Positions 47,936 through 60,515 of a stretch of 64,000 nucleotides of DNA are shown piece after piece; positions within the stretch are counted from its first letter, which is position 1, and each line of letters opens with the position of its first letter. Under the pieces are notes generated by a model. The model did not search any database, had not been told where the DNA came from, and was given only the letters and a program-made list of their open reading frames with translations. The stretch is from Gorsachius magnificus (taxonomy: Eukaryota > Chordata > Aves > Pelecaniformes > Ardeidae): positions 8,540,984-8,604,983 of the forward strand of contig CM067082.1 in the NCBI GenBank assembly GCA_034008185.1, given 5' to 3'. A program made the translations under genes and the position numbers.

Positions 47936-50900
47936 ATTTGTATGTTTAAGATGGTGTGTATCCATTTTCTGCCAAGGAGTTAAATATTGAATCTCCCCTC
48001 ACTAGGGGTGAGAGAGAGGGAACAAAGAAATACAGGTCACTGGAATACAACCACAAACTCTTTGTCTGTGCCCTGTCCAGAAATGAGACATAATTGTCAT
48101 TCTTTCAGCAAAAAATATTGCAACAGCAAAAAGTTTTATTGTGCAGGGATCCCATCAACCTTACTTGCTCATAAGAGCAGGCTCAAAAGCCTGAAGACAG
48201 AAAAGGATCTGAACAGTTAAGTTTCTCACCAGTTCAGGGATCCAAAGAGTCAAGTCCATTCATCTTCGGTCCCCAGTTTTAGATGCTTCGATTGCCCCTG
48301 GCTCATGAAGGCAAATAGTATGTCATTTTAGAAATCACACTCTCTCTTCTTGTCTTTAAGGTATTTAATTTCTGTCCTTAAAATCATTCATTATCTTGAG
48401 AAACTTGGCTAGGAAGTCTTGTTAGGTAGTGTGAGGAAAACCCTTCCTAATGGACTACTTCACTCTCATTCTGAATGACAGTGAGGGGAAAGTAATGAGA
48501 CACTTATTCATGCCTTCATGGTTTGTTATTCAAGAAATACCACACTATTGTCCATGTCCTACAAGAAAGGTGTAATTTCGATTTTGGGATTTTTTACACC
48601 ACTGTTAAAGAAAGGTGGTAAAGAAGGGCAGCTGGTAAAAGATGGGGAAACAAAGAGTAGAAAAGTAGCAATTAAAAGACTTGGAAAATGCAGACTTTAT
48701 AAGAAGTGCAATAGTTCAACTAGAGATACTAAAGTTGGTCCAGCATATGGCAGAAGAGAAAATGTAAGAAAGTCATTGGTAAAATGAATGCAAAATTCCA
48801 AGAATGCAGGAGAGATTAATTTCCTTATGGCATTTTTTTTTTCCGTAGAACATAAGGACATGGCTGCTTGCTTCATATTAGGATGGCAAAAGGAGAAAGT
48901 ACATTTCAAGTTTAAGAAGAAAAAAAAAATTATAACAGTAATACAAGTGTTTCCCAGCTCATTTCAAATGGAATTGCTAGATGAGTATTTTTTTCTTTTC
49001 CAGTTTCTTATTACATCTCAGGATAGCAGTTCCTTTAGGCTAATAAATAAAACCAGACAGGATATTTTTCCAGGCTTCAGCCCCTCCTTTCTGCTAATTA
49101 CAGGCACATTTCAAGCTTTTCAGCCTATCTTATTTGTTTTTCAGCATATATCATCTTCACAATTAATTTCCATGAATCTGATTATTTCCATTTTCTGCTT
49201 CACATAATAAATCACATCTTTGTTTCAAGAGCTCCTTATCTCCTGGTCCCCTTTGGGATCAAAAGCATGAAATTTGATACATTAGCTGTTCTATCCCATT
49301 ACATTAATTAGGAATGAAGATCATGTTTTGAGAAATTGCTTGAACTTCATGAAGCATTTATTGAAATCACTGCATTTTAAATATATACAATTGCAGAGCT
49401 TCTCAAATAAAAAATAAACAGTTAGGAGAAAGAGAGAGCTAGAAATCAAACTATCATGACTGGAGCAGACGTAATTATTCTAATCGTCTCCAATTGTCTC
49501 TGTCTCATAGACAAAAATGCCAAGGGTAAATATCAAAATGTTCTCTTTTTCAACTTGAAAGAGCAGATATAATTTCCTGTAGTTAGAAGGTAGGGTATGT
49601 TATTGGACTGATTAGGAGTAGTGTCAAATCCAGAGCAAAGGTTGACAAACACTGCATTATGGAGTCAATTTTTGATTGAGTTTCTTCTGAGGGATGTTTT
49701 TATCAGAATTCAATGGCTCTGTGCATGGAAAATAGGACAGCTCTCCTTCCTCTATACCTTTAAAAGTTTTAGTTCTTGGTCCTTTCAGTTTCAAAATATT
49801 ACAACACCTCCATTAAAAAGAGGAGTTTGCAAAAGGCCTGTGACAGTGCTCTGAGAGATGAATTAACACCCTCTCTCCCTGCCTCTGCTCCTGCTTGTGC
49901 CAGTGCAGAGGTGCCTTGGTGCTTGCACAGATGTGATTTTATGGCACTGGAGTGGAGTAGAGCTGGAGGTCCAGGGGAGAAATTCAGGTCCACCCACATG
50001 GCACAGAGCACTGCTCTGCAGTAGTTTGACAGAGAGCAGGACAGAGAGGAGCAAGGTGGAGAGAAGGCAACCCACCATCCTTTCCTCCTCTCCCCTCAGA
50101 CAGTGGATCCATCTGTTGTATCCAGCAGTTTCAGACAAATGTCAGACCAAGGAAAGTTGTATGAAATTCCTACTGTCTACCTGCTCCAGCAACACAGTTG
50201 AGACCTTGGAGTCTGGATCTCATGGCAACTCTGTGACGCAGTGAAGTCCTTCTAGCAGGTCCTCCAGTCCACGGCAATGCATCTCTCTAAGCATGTGTTT
50301 GAATACAGTTGAAATTAATGAGCTCTGGTGAGCAGAAATGGCTTACAGACAAGCTTTAATTCAAAGGCAGGACTACAGGCTTTGCTGGGTCTGAGTTTCA
50401 GGACATACTTTATTTGGGATTGTGGGATAACACATCCAGCTATAGATGATCAGATATGTACCTTCAGTTTTCCCTGCTGTGAAAGTGTTTCTGTGCTCTT
50501 GGCATTATTTTTAAAGAGAGCAAATAACACATCCCTTTAGCCAGGGGATTCCTGAAAGCCTGTAAAGATTACTCATCCTCCCTACAGACTCAGAGCAGAG
50601 GAATATGTCCAAAAGTCTTCCCTGAGCTGTTTTGTTCTACAGCTTCTGGAAAGGCATGTTCTCCCTCTAAATACCTCAGAGAGGCAAAACCTAGCAGCCA
50701 AAGCAGACACAATGAAGTTTAAAAAAAATGTACTGAGTGCAAACACAGGCCAAGCCACTCAGACAGCTTAGACAAGTTTTGGCAGAGCAGCTGAACTCTT
50801 GAATGTTCAACAGCATGGAATGCCAAGAAATATACTCCCTACCTCTGACTTCATATAATTTTCTTTACGGCTTTGCCTATATGATCCTTTTGTTTGCATT

Positions 50901-53900
50901 CTTTCCTTTGGTATTTTTGTCCTCCTAGATAGCAATGATAGGCATATTTATGCAGATCGCTTAGCAGACAAATGTATTCCTGCATGTGCTCTAATGTGTT
51001 TCCTGTCATGTTGTTCATTATCCCTTCACACTTTAATAATGTTCTCAGCTTGATATGGTCAAGAATAATGAAGCATTTATTCCTATTAAAGAAGCTAATT
51101 AAAAGACTCAGTTTTATTTCTCTTAGGTAGGTTGATGGCTTAATTATAGATGTAAAATTCAGAAAAAAACCCTTCTATGTTGGGTGGCCTTGTATAACTA
51201 CACCATGTCTCTGTTTCCATTTTCTCCATGAGATTATATATTACAGTTCAATAAAAAAAGAACAATACAATGAAGTTTGAAAGAAAATGCTTCTGCTAAC
51301 GAGCTGCAAAGTTATGATGAGCAATTACTATGTGAAACTTAAAGTGAACATTATTTGGAACTGGAATGGAGTTTTACATTGTATGTCTGAAAGAAAAATG
51401 GGACCTGGCTATTGTCTCCACTTGACACCTCCAGTTCAGATCATAGGTAACGGTGCCTGAGTGATACATGGCTATGTGCCCACCCCAGGCTTAATCCTTC
51501 AAAGTGGTGAAGTCTATGGAAAGTTGGAGACATACAGTGCTTCATGGGGTTTTGTCTTTGTTATGCTGTATGCTAGGAGTGATTCAAAGATACAATGTGA
51601 TGCCTTCCCAGCAGTTTACCAGACTTATATTTGACATGCATTGTCTTCTTGTTACAGTGTTTTGTTGTTAGAGAGCATAAATTGTGGAATAAAGAATGAA
51701 GACATAAAGGAACTCTCTGAGTCAGTCCATGAGAAGCATAATGGAAACAGAAATAACTGTGAGCCCTCCACTCCATAAACCCCTTGGTCCTGCAGACCTT
51801 CAGAGTCCACAAGAAAAGCAAAGGCCCACTAGAGACACTCACACTGGAAGCAGAGGCAGAACTGCATGGAGTACTCCAGCTGGGAGATGGGGGCTGTGGA
51901 ACAAGATGAAAACCTTGGGTGAAAACCAACCCCTACCAGGTGCCCAGCAGGCATCTGTGAGAATGACTGTGCTGAGAAGCTCAGGAAGGGATCATCTGGT
52001 CTCATGTAGTAGAATCTGCCTTGACTTCTACCTGGAGTCCTGCTGCAAACTGGACCCTGCCAAATGGTTTATGTGAGTGGAGAAAGCGGAGAGAAGAGGT
52101 AGGTACTGTGTTCAGCAGTTTTGTATTGTATAGGTTTAAGTCTTGAGAGGATCGTGAGCACTACATAAGTACCCCTGTGTTTCTATTCTATAGGATGAGA
52201 TTGGAAACAAGTAGGGCAAAAGCATTTAATCCCTGTAGTCTCTCCTAGACTTTTCCCTTCAAATAGCACAGACTTTGTCACTGCCATGCGTGATAACTCC
52301 TTTATTAAAGGAATTCAAGGGACAGTTGCATTAATCCGAAGTGACATTTCCAACATAGCCATATTGCAACATGATAGCATATGGAGACCTGCAGGTCTTT
52401 TTGAGTCAACATCATGACCTGGCCCAGGGTTTGGAGGCTTCTGACTGCACTTACTTGCAGGATTTTTGTCTTTAAAAAGTAAACATTCCCAGAGTGTAGT
52501 GGAAAAGTCAACTTGTTTGCATTTTGGAGGCAAAGCCAGACTTGCTGATCATTGCAAGCAGGGAGCCTTCTCATGACTGTAACCTTTCTAGCCAGGACCT
52601 CCCATATCTACTTCCTTGACTTACAGACTGTAGGAGTTTTTCCTGCTGGTGAGCATGGCAAGTGCAGCTTCTGACCATATTGATTATCCACTGATCATTA
52701 TGAAGTCTGGCATCAGGGACTAGTTCCTTCTGTCTATTTTAGACTACAGTCTTCATTTCAGATATGAATTGCTCTTCTCTTTCTCTTTTCTCCTCTTATT
52801 TCTTTTTCTCATTACTTCTTTTTCAGTGATATTAGACTGCAACTTTGAAAGCTTGTAACAAAAAGGATAAGGAAAGATTTAAATGCATAACTACAGTAAT
52901 GTAATAGCACTAATAGGTTGGCTCCTTTCCTGGAAAGTGGGTTTATCAGCTGTAGGGGCCTGTGATAATTTTCAGACAGTCAGAAAATCTTAGAGGAGAG
53001 AGAGATGGAAAGTCATACAAATAGGAAGCAAATATTTTACTAATGGAGGTGGTATTAGATGAAGTAACACTCAGTAATAGAAGCCTGATGAGGGAAAGGA
53101 ATTCAGTGCACATGAACATACACCTCAGGGAACGAGTGGACTCGAAGGAGAGGTATTAAAATCAGAACATTTGCTGCTTTTGAAATGGTGTGTACTTTCC
53201 TATGCTTGCTTTATTTAGTAAACAACAATGATGGTGTTAGACCACCAATGACAGGAATGGAGACAAAGAGCTCAGGTCTTTGGGATCCAACACAGTGATA
53301 TAAGTTATCTAAAGATGGAGAGTTCAAATAGATACCCCACCTACTAAAACGCAACTGGTGGATAGAAATCTTTATTTTCATTTTAGATGAACTGTTTTTC
53401 AGTGTGTCTCTCAGATTTGGATGCAGTCTGAAGCCATTATTTGTCCAAAGAAAATATTAAGTAAACATAGATACATACTTCCTTTCTTGCAAAATCCACA
53501 GCTCAATTTTTCTGGCATTTCCATAGAAACATACTTCTTATGTAGAATCCAGGATTACCCTTTAAATATGAGTGTCCAGTATGACATAGATTAAATATTT
53601 GTCTCCATCTCTGCTGGCAATCAGGTACGAAAGCACTCTGCTAAAATTTAAGAACTGGTGCTGTCTAAGTTTGGATGACCAACATCTAAATGACAACCTA
53701 AAGGCTATATAGCAAAACTTGCTGCAAGATGTGCAAGGACTCTGCACTGGGATCATCAGGGCTCCCAAGCTTTAGACTGTGAAGCTTAATTAATGGAGCA
53801 ACATTTCCTAATTATATCTTGGGAACTGATGTTATTAAGCATTGTGAAGTTGTGTGCAGGAATTGAAGGCACCGAGATTCCTTAAAGAAATCTGAAAATC

Positions 53901-56900
53901 CGAATGAAAACTTCTATTGGAACAGCTATTTGGAGCTCTTCTTAACAGATGTGAAATACAACAATACTTTCTGTAAAGGCTCGACTAAGGAGGAGAAAAA
54001 TGTAGTTCCATGACTGTATTCTTTGAACTTTCAGACTTTGAAAAAGGCCAGCCACTTCAGGGAATACTCATTAGGATCTGAAGGCTTCCCATCCTTGTAT
54101 ACGCCAAGCTTTTTGTGTTGTAAAGACACAGCTGTTTTGTTATGATGGTAAGCCACTCCCTGAAGAGCCTCCTCAGGAAATGTAGGACCACTTTCACTAG
54201 CTTAAGGTAGTGTTTAAGTGATGGGCTTTGCATAGTCAACAAAATAAACCTTATCTGTTGATTTCTCCTTTAAAGTGAGATTTTCCCTTTCAGCCAATAA
54301 TTGAATTTGAACCTCTTTGGTCACATGGATACCAGATCTCTAGTGTGAGGCTGAGGTATGTGATGATCCAGTGCAATTAAGTCAATTAAACCCGTCAGTC
54401 AGAGGATTCTGCTATCCAGTTAAGACCAGCCTGAAAGCAGCATAGAACATGCTTTGGTGCACTGCAAGCCCACTTTCTGAATGTACGTTAGCCTTGAAGA
54501 AAATAAACGAACTGCCTAGGCAATGCTGCTGAATGGTGTTAATGGCACTATATGCCAGGATCTGCACCCTCCAAGGGGACAGACAGCCTCAGCTAACACT
54601 GTGCTTGCAGCCCCAAACCAGACAAATCTCAACATGCAGGGTTTTTCTCAGCTTATGCTTGTTGGCATTGGCACCTTCTCCCTCCTGCCCCTCATGTCGT
54701 GAGGAACAACAAAGGTGGGAGAAGGCCTCCCTCACAACTGTGGGTTGTTGTTCACTTTTGCACGTAGCAGTTTGGTCACAGAGATATGCTGTGCATTATT
54801 GCCTTCATTACTCAATGCCGCATGAAATTGTTTGTGATCATGAAGGAGAAGAGTAAAATGGTGCCTGCCTACAGCTGATACACCAGAGGACTTCAAAGAG
54901 TTTTGGTGAGTAGGAGGTAAAACTCAAGCTCTTCCTGAAACCCATCATCTGGCTAATACACATGGGAAGGTTCCCCACAAGAGTCCTCTCAAAGATAGCA
55001 ATGCATGTTGCTAACATGAGTATGTTACTCAATCTCCACACACCAATCTTAATTTCAGTTTATATTGCATAAGATGTAGTGGCTGTTTGAAATCACAGTG
55101 AATATTCTGAGAATTAATGTATTCTAATTGAAAAACTATTGTTTCTTAAGATATGTGATTTATAAGATAGGAAATTTATCACTGTGTGTTCCAAAAAGAT
55201 TAACAGGAGAAGTCAGACAGGCATCGTTTTACTCTTCTCCTTCACAAGAGGCAGAGATTTAATCTCTTGTAGGATGATGGGATGCCCCAATGCCCAGACA
55301 CTGCAGACATGCAGCAGGATAGAGATAAGGGTGAAGATAAACAGAAAGCTGGGATGGCAATATAGGCCTGAAGAGACCAGGTACCCAGAGAAGAGGAAGG
55401 AGTGGCCATCCTACATGACAGAGAGGGACCCAAAGACAAAAAAATCAGCAAGAACCCTCCATGTCATGCCATCCTTGGGTAGGAAGAGATACTAAGGTGC
55501 CAGCTTCCTAAATAAACACATGAGCTAAAGCAGCTGAGGAGGCCTTCAGAGGACAACTATAGTTAAGAACTGTGGGGTTTTGTCTTACAATTTTACATCT
55601 AGTTAATGTACAGCAAACAGATATCTCAAAGAAAACCCCAAACCTGTCTTTTCCAATGTGTTTCCTGCCTTCAGTAATCTGGCCAGATAACTTCTTGTAC
55701 TCCCAGGCACATACCCTCTCATCTCGGTACTAGCCAAGCTGCAGATCTTTTGGAGCAGACAGGTCATGTCCATCCTGTGTACTGGATGGAGCTAGTCCAC
55801 CATCCCTTTTGCCTCAATGAGGCATATCGTCCTACCACATTCACTACTCTGGCTTACATATCTCATGTGTCATGTGTGATTACACCAGTGTACTCAAGAA
55901 AAAAAGGCCATGTTCAACACTATTATTCAGTCTCTGCTTTACACAATCTGCGTGTTGCTTCATGATGCTACTGACAGGGTCAGAGCTTCAGCCAATTGCA
56001 TCAAAAACAAAAATGTGCTTGCTGGAACAACAGAAAACACAACAGGGTTGGTGTCTCCTGATGGACCTTGTTTTTGGTGACCTGGTCCTTTAGACTTCTG
56101 AATGACACATCCTTGTAGAGGGCTTTGGGGGGTTCAGCAACAACTGAATGATGAATATCTCACTGCATACCTGACTACAGTAAATGAGTAACTCGTGGAT
56201 AAATGTGTCCTGCAGCACACATTTATTTGACACTTGGGAAAACATCAGAAAGTGAGGAGAAAGTCTTAGGAGCATGGAGGATCATTTCAAACTACCTACA
56301 AAGCACAAGGAGAGAGAGGAGGCTTTTCAAGCTGTTAGCTGCTCTTCAAAAGAATAATTCTTTAGGAACTGTAAGCACTTAAGTCTATAGCTTTTATTTA
56401 CTTCAGGAGTTTCTTTTAGTCACTAAGTATTCTTTAAAAATGGAGGAAGTGCATTCTCTACATAAAATCAGAGCAGTAAATATAATTTGAGTGTACATTA
56501 TTTCACCATGGAAGTATAGGAAGTTTTGTGTGTTTTGCTTGCCTTCAGATTAGGTGACAGTTTTTCACTGTGTGCAGTTCAGAGCCCAGAGGAGATTAAG
56601 AGAATACTTGTCTTTAAAGCACAGAAGCTTATCTGTACTCCTAGGCCATAACTTCCTCTTTTTATGGGCAGATATGATTCAAAACTGGTGAGATCTGCTG
56701 GCGCCTGGAACAATCATGGTCCTGAGTCCTCACTGCACAATCTTAGCCATGCAAACACATGCTTTGTCCTAGCATGTCACCATTTCCATGGGTTGGGGAA
56801 GTGACTTTTTAACAAGGACAGCAGGACAGACAGACAGGCACACAGTGCATACAGCCAGACTATGAAAATACCTTAGGTTACCGCTTGTCCTTCCTCGATC

Positions 56901-57324
56901 CTTCCTGTCTTTATGCTTTTTGCGTTGGCAAGCTCCTCTTTGGGGCAAACATTGGCTTTTGCCATCTGCCTCTGTGTATCCAGAATAACTCTGATCCTCA
57001 TTATTTATGACAACAGAGCTAATATAATACAAAATACCTCCAGATCCTCCAGGTCCCTTTTTTTCAGTTTTCAAATGTCCTTTCCTAAACCTGTAAAAAG
57101 CTGGCACTGTCTTGACTCATATGCTATTGAAATCCTTATTTTTCTTTTCCTTTACCTGACTCTATGTCCTCTAAATTTCACGTAACCACAATCCCGCATA
57201 ATCCTCAAACACCTTATCTCATATATCCCACAAAACATGAAACCACCTCCACCCGAGATCATAGAATCATAGAATAATAGAATCATAGAACGTTTTAGGT
57301 TGGAAGAGACACCTAGAGGTCATC

Positions 57325-58143
57325 TAGTCCAACCCCCCTACAGTGAACAGGGACACCGCTAACCAGATCAGGTTGCTCAGAGCTGCATACAACCTGGCCT
57401 TGAATGTTTCCCAGGGATGGGGCCTCCACCACCTCTCTGGGCAACCCGTTCCAGTGTTTCACCACCCTCATTGTAAAGAATTTCTTCCTTATATCCAGTC
57501 TAAACCTACCCTGTTTTATTTTAAAACCATTACCCCTTGTCCTATCACAGCTGGCCCTACTAAAAAGATTTTCCCCATCTTTCCTATAGGCCCCCTTTAG
57601 AAACTGAAAGGACGTAATCAGGTCTCCCCGCAGCCTTCTCTTCTCCAGGCTGAACAAGCCCAACTCTCTCAGCCTGTCCTCATAAGAGAGGTGCTCCAGC
57701 CCTCGGATCATTTTTGTAGCCCTTCTCTGGACCCGCTCCAACAGGTCCATGTCCTTCTTGTGCTGAGGGCTCCAGAGCTGGAGGCAGTACTCCAGGTGAG
57801 GTCTCACCAGAGCAGAGTAGAGGGGCAGAATCGCCTCCCTCGACCTGCTGGCCACGCTTCTCCTGATGCAGCCCAGAGTAGGTTCGCCTTCTGGGCCACC
57901 AGCGCACGTTGCCGGCTCATGTCCAGCTTTTCATCCACCAGCACGCCCAAGTCCCTCTCGGCAGGGTTGCTCTCGATCCTTTCTACCCCCAGCCTGTACT
58001 GATACTGGGGGTTGCCCCGACCCAGGTGCATGACCTTGCACTTGGCCTTGTTGAACCTCATGGGTTCACACAGGCCCACCTCTCCAGCCTGTCCAGGTCT
58101 CTCTGGATGACATCCCGTCCTTCTGGTGTGTCAACTGCACCAC
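57325..58143 (-). pseudogene. CR1 ORF2 RT C-terminal region, frameshifted
   Basis: The C-terminal region is present in three frames. One-base losses are visible near 58065 (before M-R-F-N-K-A-K-C) and near 57890 (after A-Q-K-A-N). A one-base gain near 57410 changes the last residues from the usual T-F-K-A-R-L-D-G. The central 57855-57415 stretch keeps [18 protein letters not shown] and [10 protein letters not shown]. Confidence 0.9.
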
Positions 58144-59247
58144 TCAGTTTGGTGTCATCTGCAAACTTGCTGAGGGTGCATTCGATCTCGCTAAGTCATT
58201 GATGAATATATTAAACAGCACCTGTCCCAGTACGGACCCCTGAGGGACACCACTCGTCACCGGTCTCCATCTGGACATCGAGCCATTGACCACTACCCTC
58301 TGGATGTGACCATCCAGCCAGTTCCTTATCCACCGAACAGTCCACCCATCAAATCCATAGCTCTCCAATTTAGAGAGAAGGATGTTGTGGGGGACCGTGT
58401 CAAAGGCTTTGCAGAAGTCCAGATAGATGACATCTATTGGTTTTCCCTTGTCCACTGATGCTGTCACACCATCATAGAAAGACACTAGGTTCGTCAGGCA
58501 GGACTTGCCCTTGGTGAAGCCATGCTGACTATCTCAAATTATCTCCCTGGCCTCCATGTGCCTTAGCATAGCTTCTAGGAGGATCTGTTCAATCATGATC
58601 TTCTCAGGCACAGAGGTGAGGCTGGCAGGTCGATAGTTCCCAGGGTCTTCCTTTCTACCCTTTCTGAATATGGGCACAATGTTTCCTTCCTTCCAGTCAC
58701 CAGGGACTTCACCTGACTGCCATGACTTTTCAAATATCATGGAGAGTGGCTTGGCGACTACATCAGCCAATTCCCTCAGGACTCTGGGATGCATCTCATC
58801 AGGTCCCATGGACTTATGTGCGTTCAGGTTCCTCAGGTGGTCACGAACCTGATCTTCTCCTACAGCAGGAGGGGTTTTGCCCTCCCGGTCCCCCTCATGC
58901 CATCCATCAACTCGGGTGGGATGAGGAGAGAGGTTCCCAGTGAAGACTGAGGCAAAAAAGGTGTTGAGTACCTCAGCCTTCTCCTCATCTGCTGTTACCA
59001 GCTTGCCAGTCTCATTCATCAGTGGGGGTACGCTTTCTTTAACCATTCTTTTCCGGCTGATATACCTGTAGAAATCCTTCTTGTTATTCTTTGCATCCCT
59101 AGCCAAGTTTAGCTCCAGCTGAACCTTGGCCTTACTGACCCCATTCCTACACAACCGGACCGCGTCCCTATACTCTTCCCAGGATGCCTGTCCCTGCTTC
59201 CACTGCCTGTGCAGTTCCCTCTTCCTCCTTAGTTTGACCAGCATCTC
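58144..59247 (-). pseudogene. CR1 ORF2 reverse transcriptase, catalytic region, broken
   Basis: This follows the shared TGA in frame. The fingers region is open to a TGA at 58534-58536, where the other long copy has CGA in Ile-Arg-Glu. Motif A ([11 protein letters not shown]) is near 58405-58440 and motif B (G-V-P-Q-G-S-V-L-G) near 58225-58255. A 4-base deletion near 58192 (GTCT in the 8.9 kb copy) then shifts the frame before F-A-D-D, which is present at about 58155-58166 but in another frame. Confidence 0.92.
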
Positions 59248-60393
59248 TCATCTCAGCCATGCCGGTCTCTTCCCTTCTTTGCCCGATTTCTTACACCTGG
59301 GGATCGAGAGCTCTTGCGCTCTGTGGATCACTTCCTTAAAGATCTGCCAGCTCTGTTCTGTTCCCCTGTCCCTGAGGACCGTTTCCCAGGGAGTCCTTCC
59401 GACTATCTCCTTGAGGAGCTGGAAGTTTGCTTTTCTAAAATTCAGGGTCCTGACTATACTCTTTGTTCTTCCCATTTCCCTCTGGAGCGTGAGCTCTACC
59501 AGCGCATGATCACTGCAACCCAAGCTGCCTCCGATCTTGCCATTTCCGACGAGCTCGCTTGCATTGGTGACCACCAGGTCCAGTATCACATCCCCTCGGG
59601 TAGGGGTGTCTATTACCTGGCTTAAGAAGTTGTCCTCAATGCATTTGAGAAACCTGCTGGATTGCCTACAGCTTGCCGTGTTGGTTTTCCAGCAGATGTC
59701 AGGGTGGTTGAAGTCCCCCAGCAGGACGAGAGCCTGCGAGCATGAAGCCTCCTGGAGTTGGAGGAAGAACGCTTCGTCAGCCTGCTCCTCTTGATCTCGT
59801 GGCCTGTAGTAGACACCAACCACCAGGTTCCCTTTGTTGCCTCTCTCTCTGATTCTTACCCATAAGCTTTCGACCTGCTCGTGGCTATTCTTCAGGGCCA
59901 GCTCTTCACACTGTAATGATTTCTTGATGTAAAGGGCAACGCCTCCGCCCCTCCTTCCTCGCCTGTCTCTTCTGAACAGCCTGTAGCCATCAATAGCTAC
60001 ATTCCAGTCGTGGGATTCATCCCACTAAGTTTCCGTAATGGCGATCAGGTCGTAGCTTTCTAGCAGCACGACAGCTTCCAACTCCTCTTGTTTGTTTCCC
60101 ATGCTGCGCGCGTTTGAATAGAGGCATTTCATATGAGCTGTCGGCCTCGTCACCTTCATAGCAGAACACCCCTCATTTACTTTGAGGTGTTTCACGGGCT
60201 TTTCCTTGTTGGCTCCTACTACCTCAGGAGCCTCCAGCTCACCTCCGCCGGACTTCAACTTTTCTGCAGTGCCCCTGGCACACTGCTGGGCAACAGGTTG
60301 AGGGCTTATACTAGCCCCCAGTCCCTCTAACCCTTGCGTATCATCCCCTAGCCTGTTGCTGGCAAGCCCAATAGGTTCCCCTTCCCCCTTCAC
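59248..60393 (-). pseudogene. CR1 ORF2 N-terminal region and endonuclease, broken
   Basis: The frame is open from 60393 to a TAG at 60025-60027, which replaces the first Trp of the E-T-W-W motif. It then continues open in the same frame through Y-Y-R-P, G-D-F-N-H-P-D and S-D-H-A-L to a TGA at 59248-59250. The region upstream of the endonuclease reads as a Lys/Glu-rich linker that also exists, shorter, in the 11.0 kb copy. Apart from the stops, the endonuclease motifs are intact, so inactivation is recent on this scale. Confidence 0.92.
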
Positions 60394-60515
60394 ATTTAGT
60401 TTAAAGCCCTGTCAATGAGCCCTGCAAGCTTCTGGGCAAAGACCCTCTTCCCCCTTTGAGAAAGCTGGCTCCCATTTGACCCAGCAAGCCCGGTGCCGTG
60501 TAGACCATCCCACTC

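Larger units (their letters stand above)
44891..57255. other. Long unique stretch, no recognised gene
   Basis: About 12 kb without a gene or a clear transposon. It contains an 18-A run at 46332-46349, a purine-rich area around 46650-47300, a possible very old LINE end near 47865-47935, and a GC-richer patch at about 49860-50130 with no coding signature. Confidence 0.5.
57256..60515 (-). mobile_element. Longest CR1 LINE in the window, 5'-truncated
   Basis: A continuous minus-strand CR1 of about 3.26 kb. The 3' tail (repeated ATCATAGA units, the reverse complement of TCTATGAT) is at 57256-57290, and the 5' end is near 60515, upstream of the endonuclease domain. Full CR1 elements are about 4.5 kb, so ORF1 is mostly or fully missing. 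The order is 5' segment, endonuclease, RT, C-terminus, short 3' UTR. The reading frame is broken by at least three stops and several small indels. No clear target-site duplication was seen. Confidence 0.97.
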
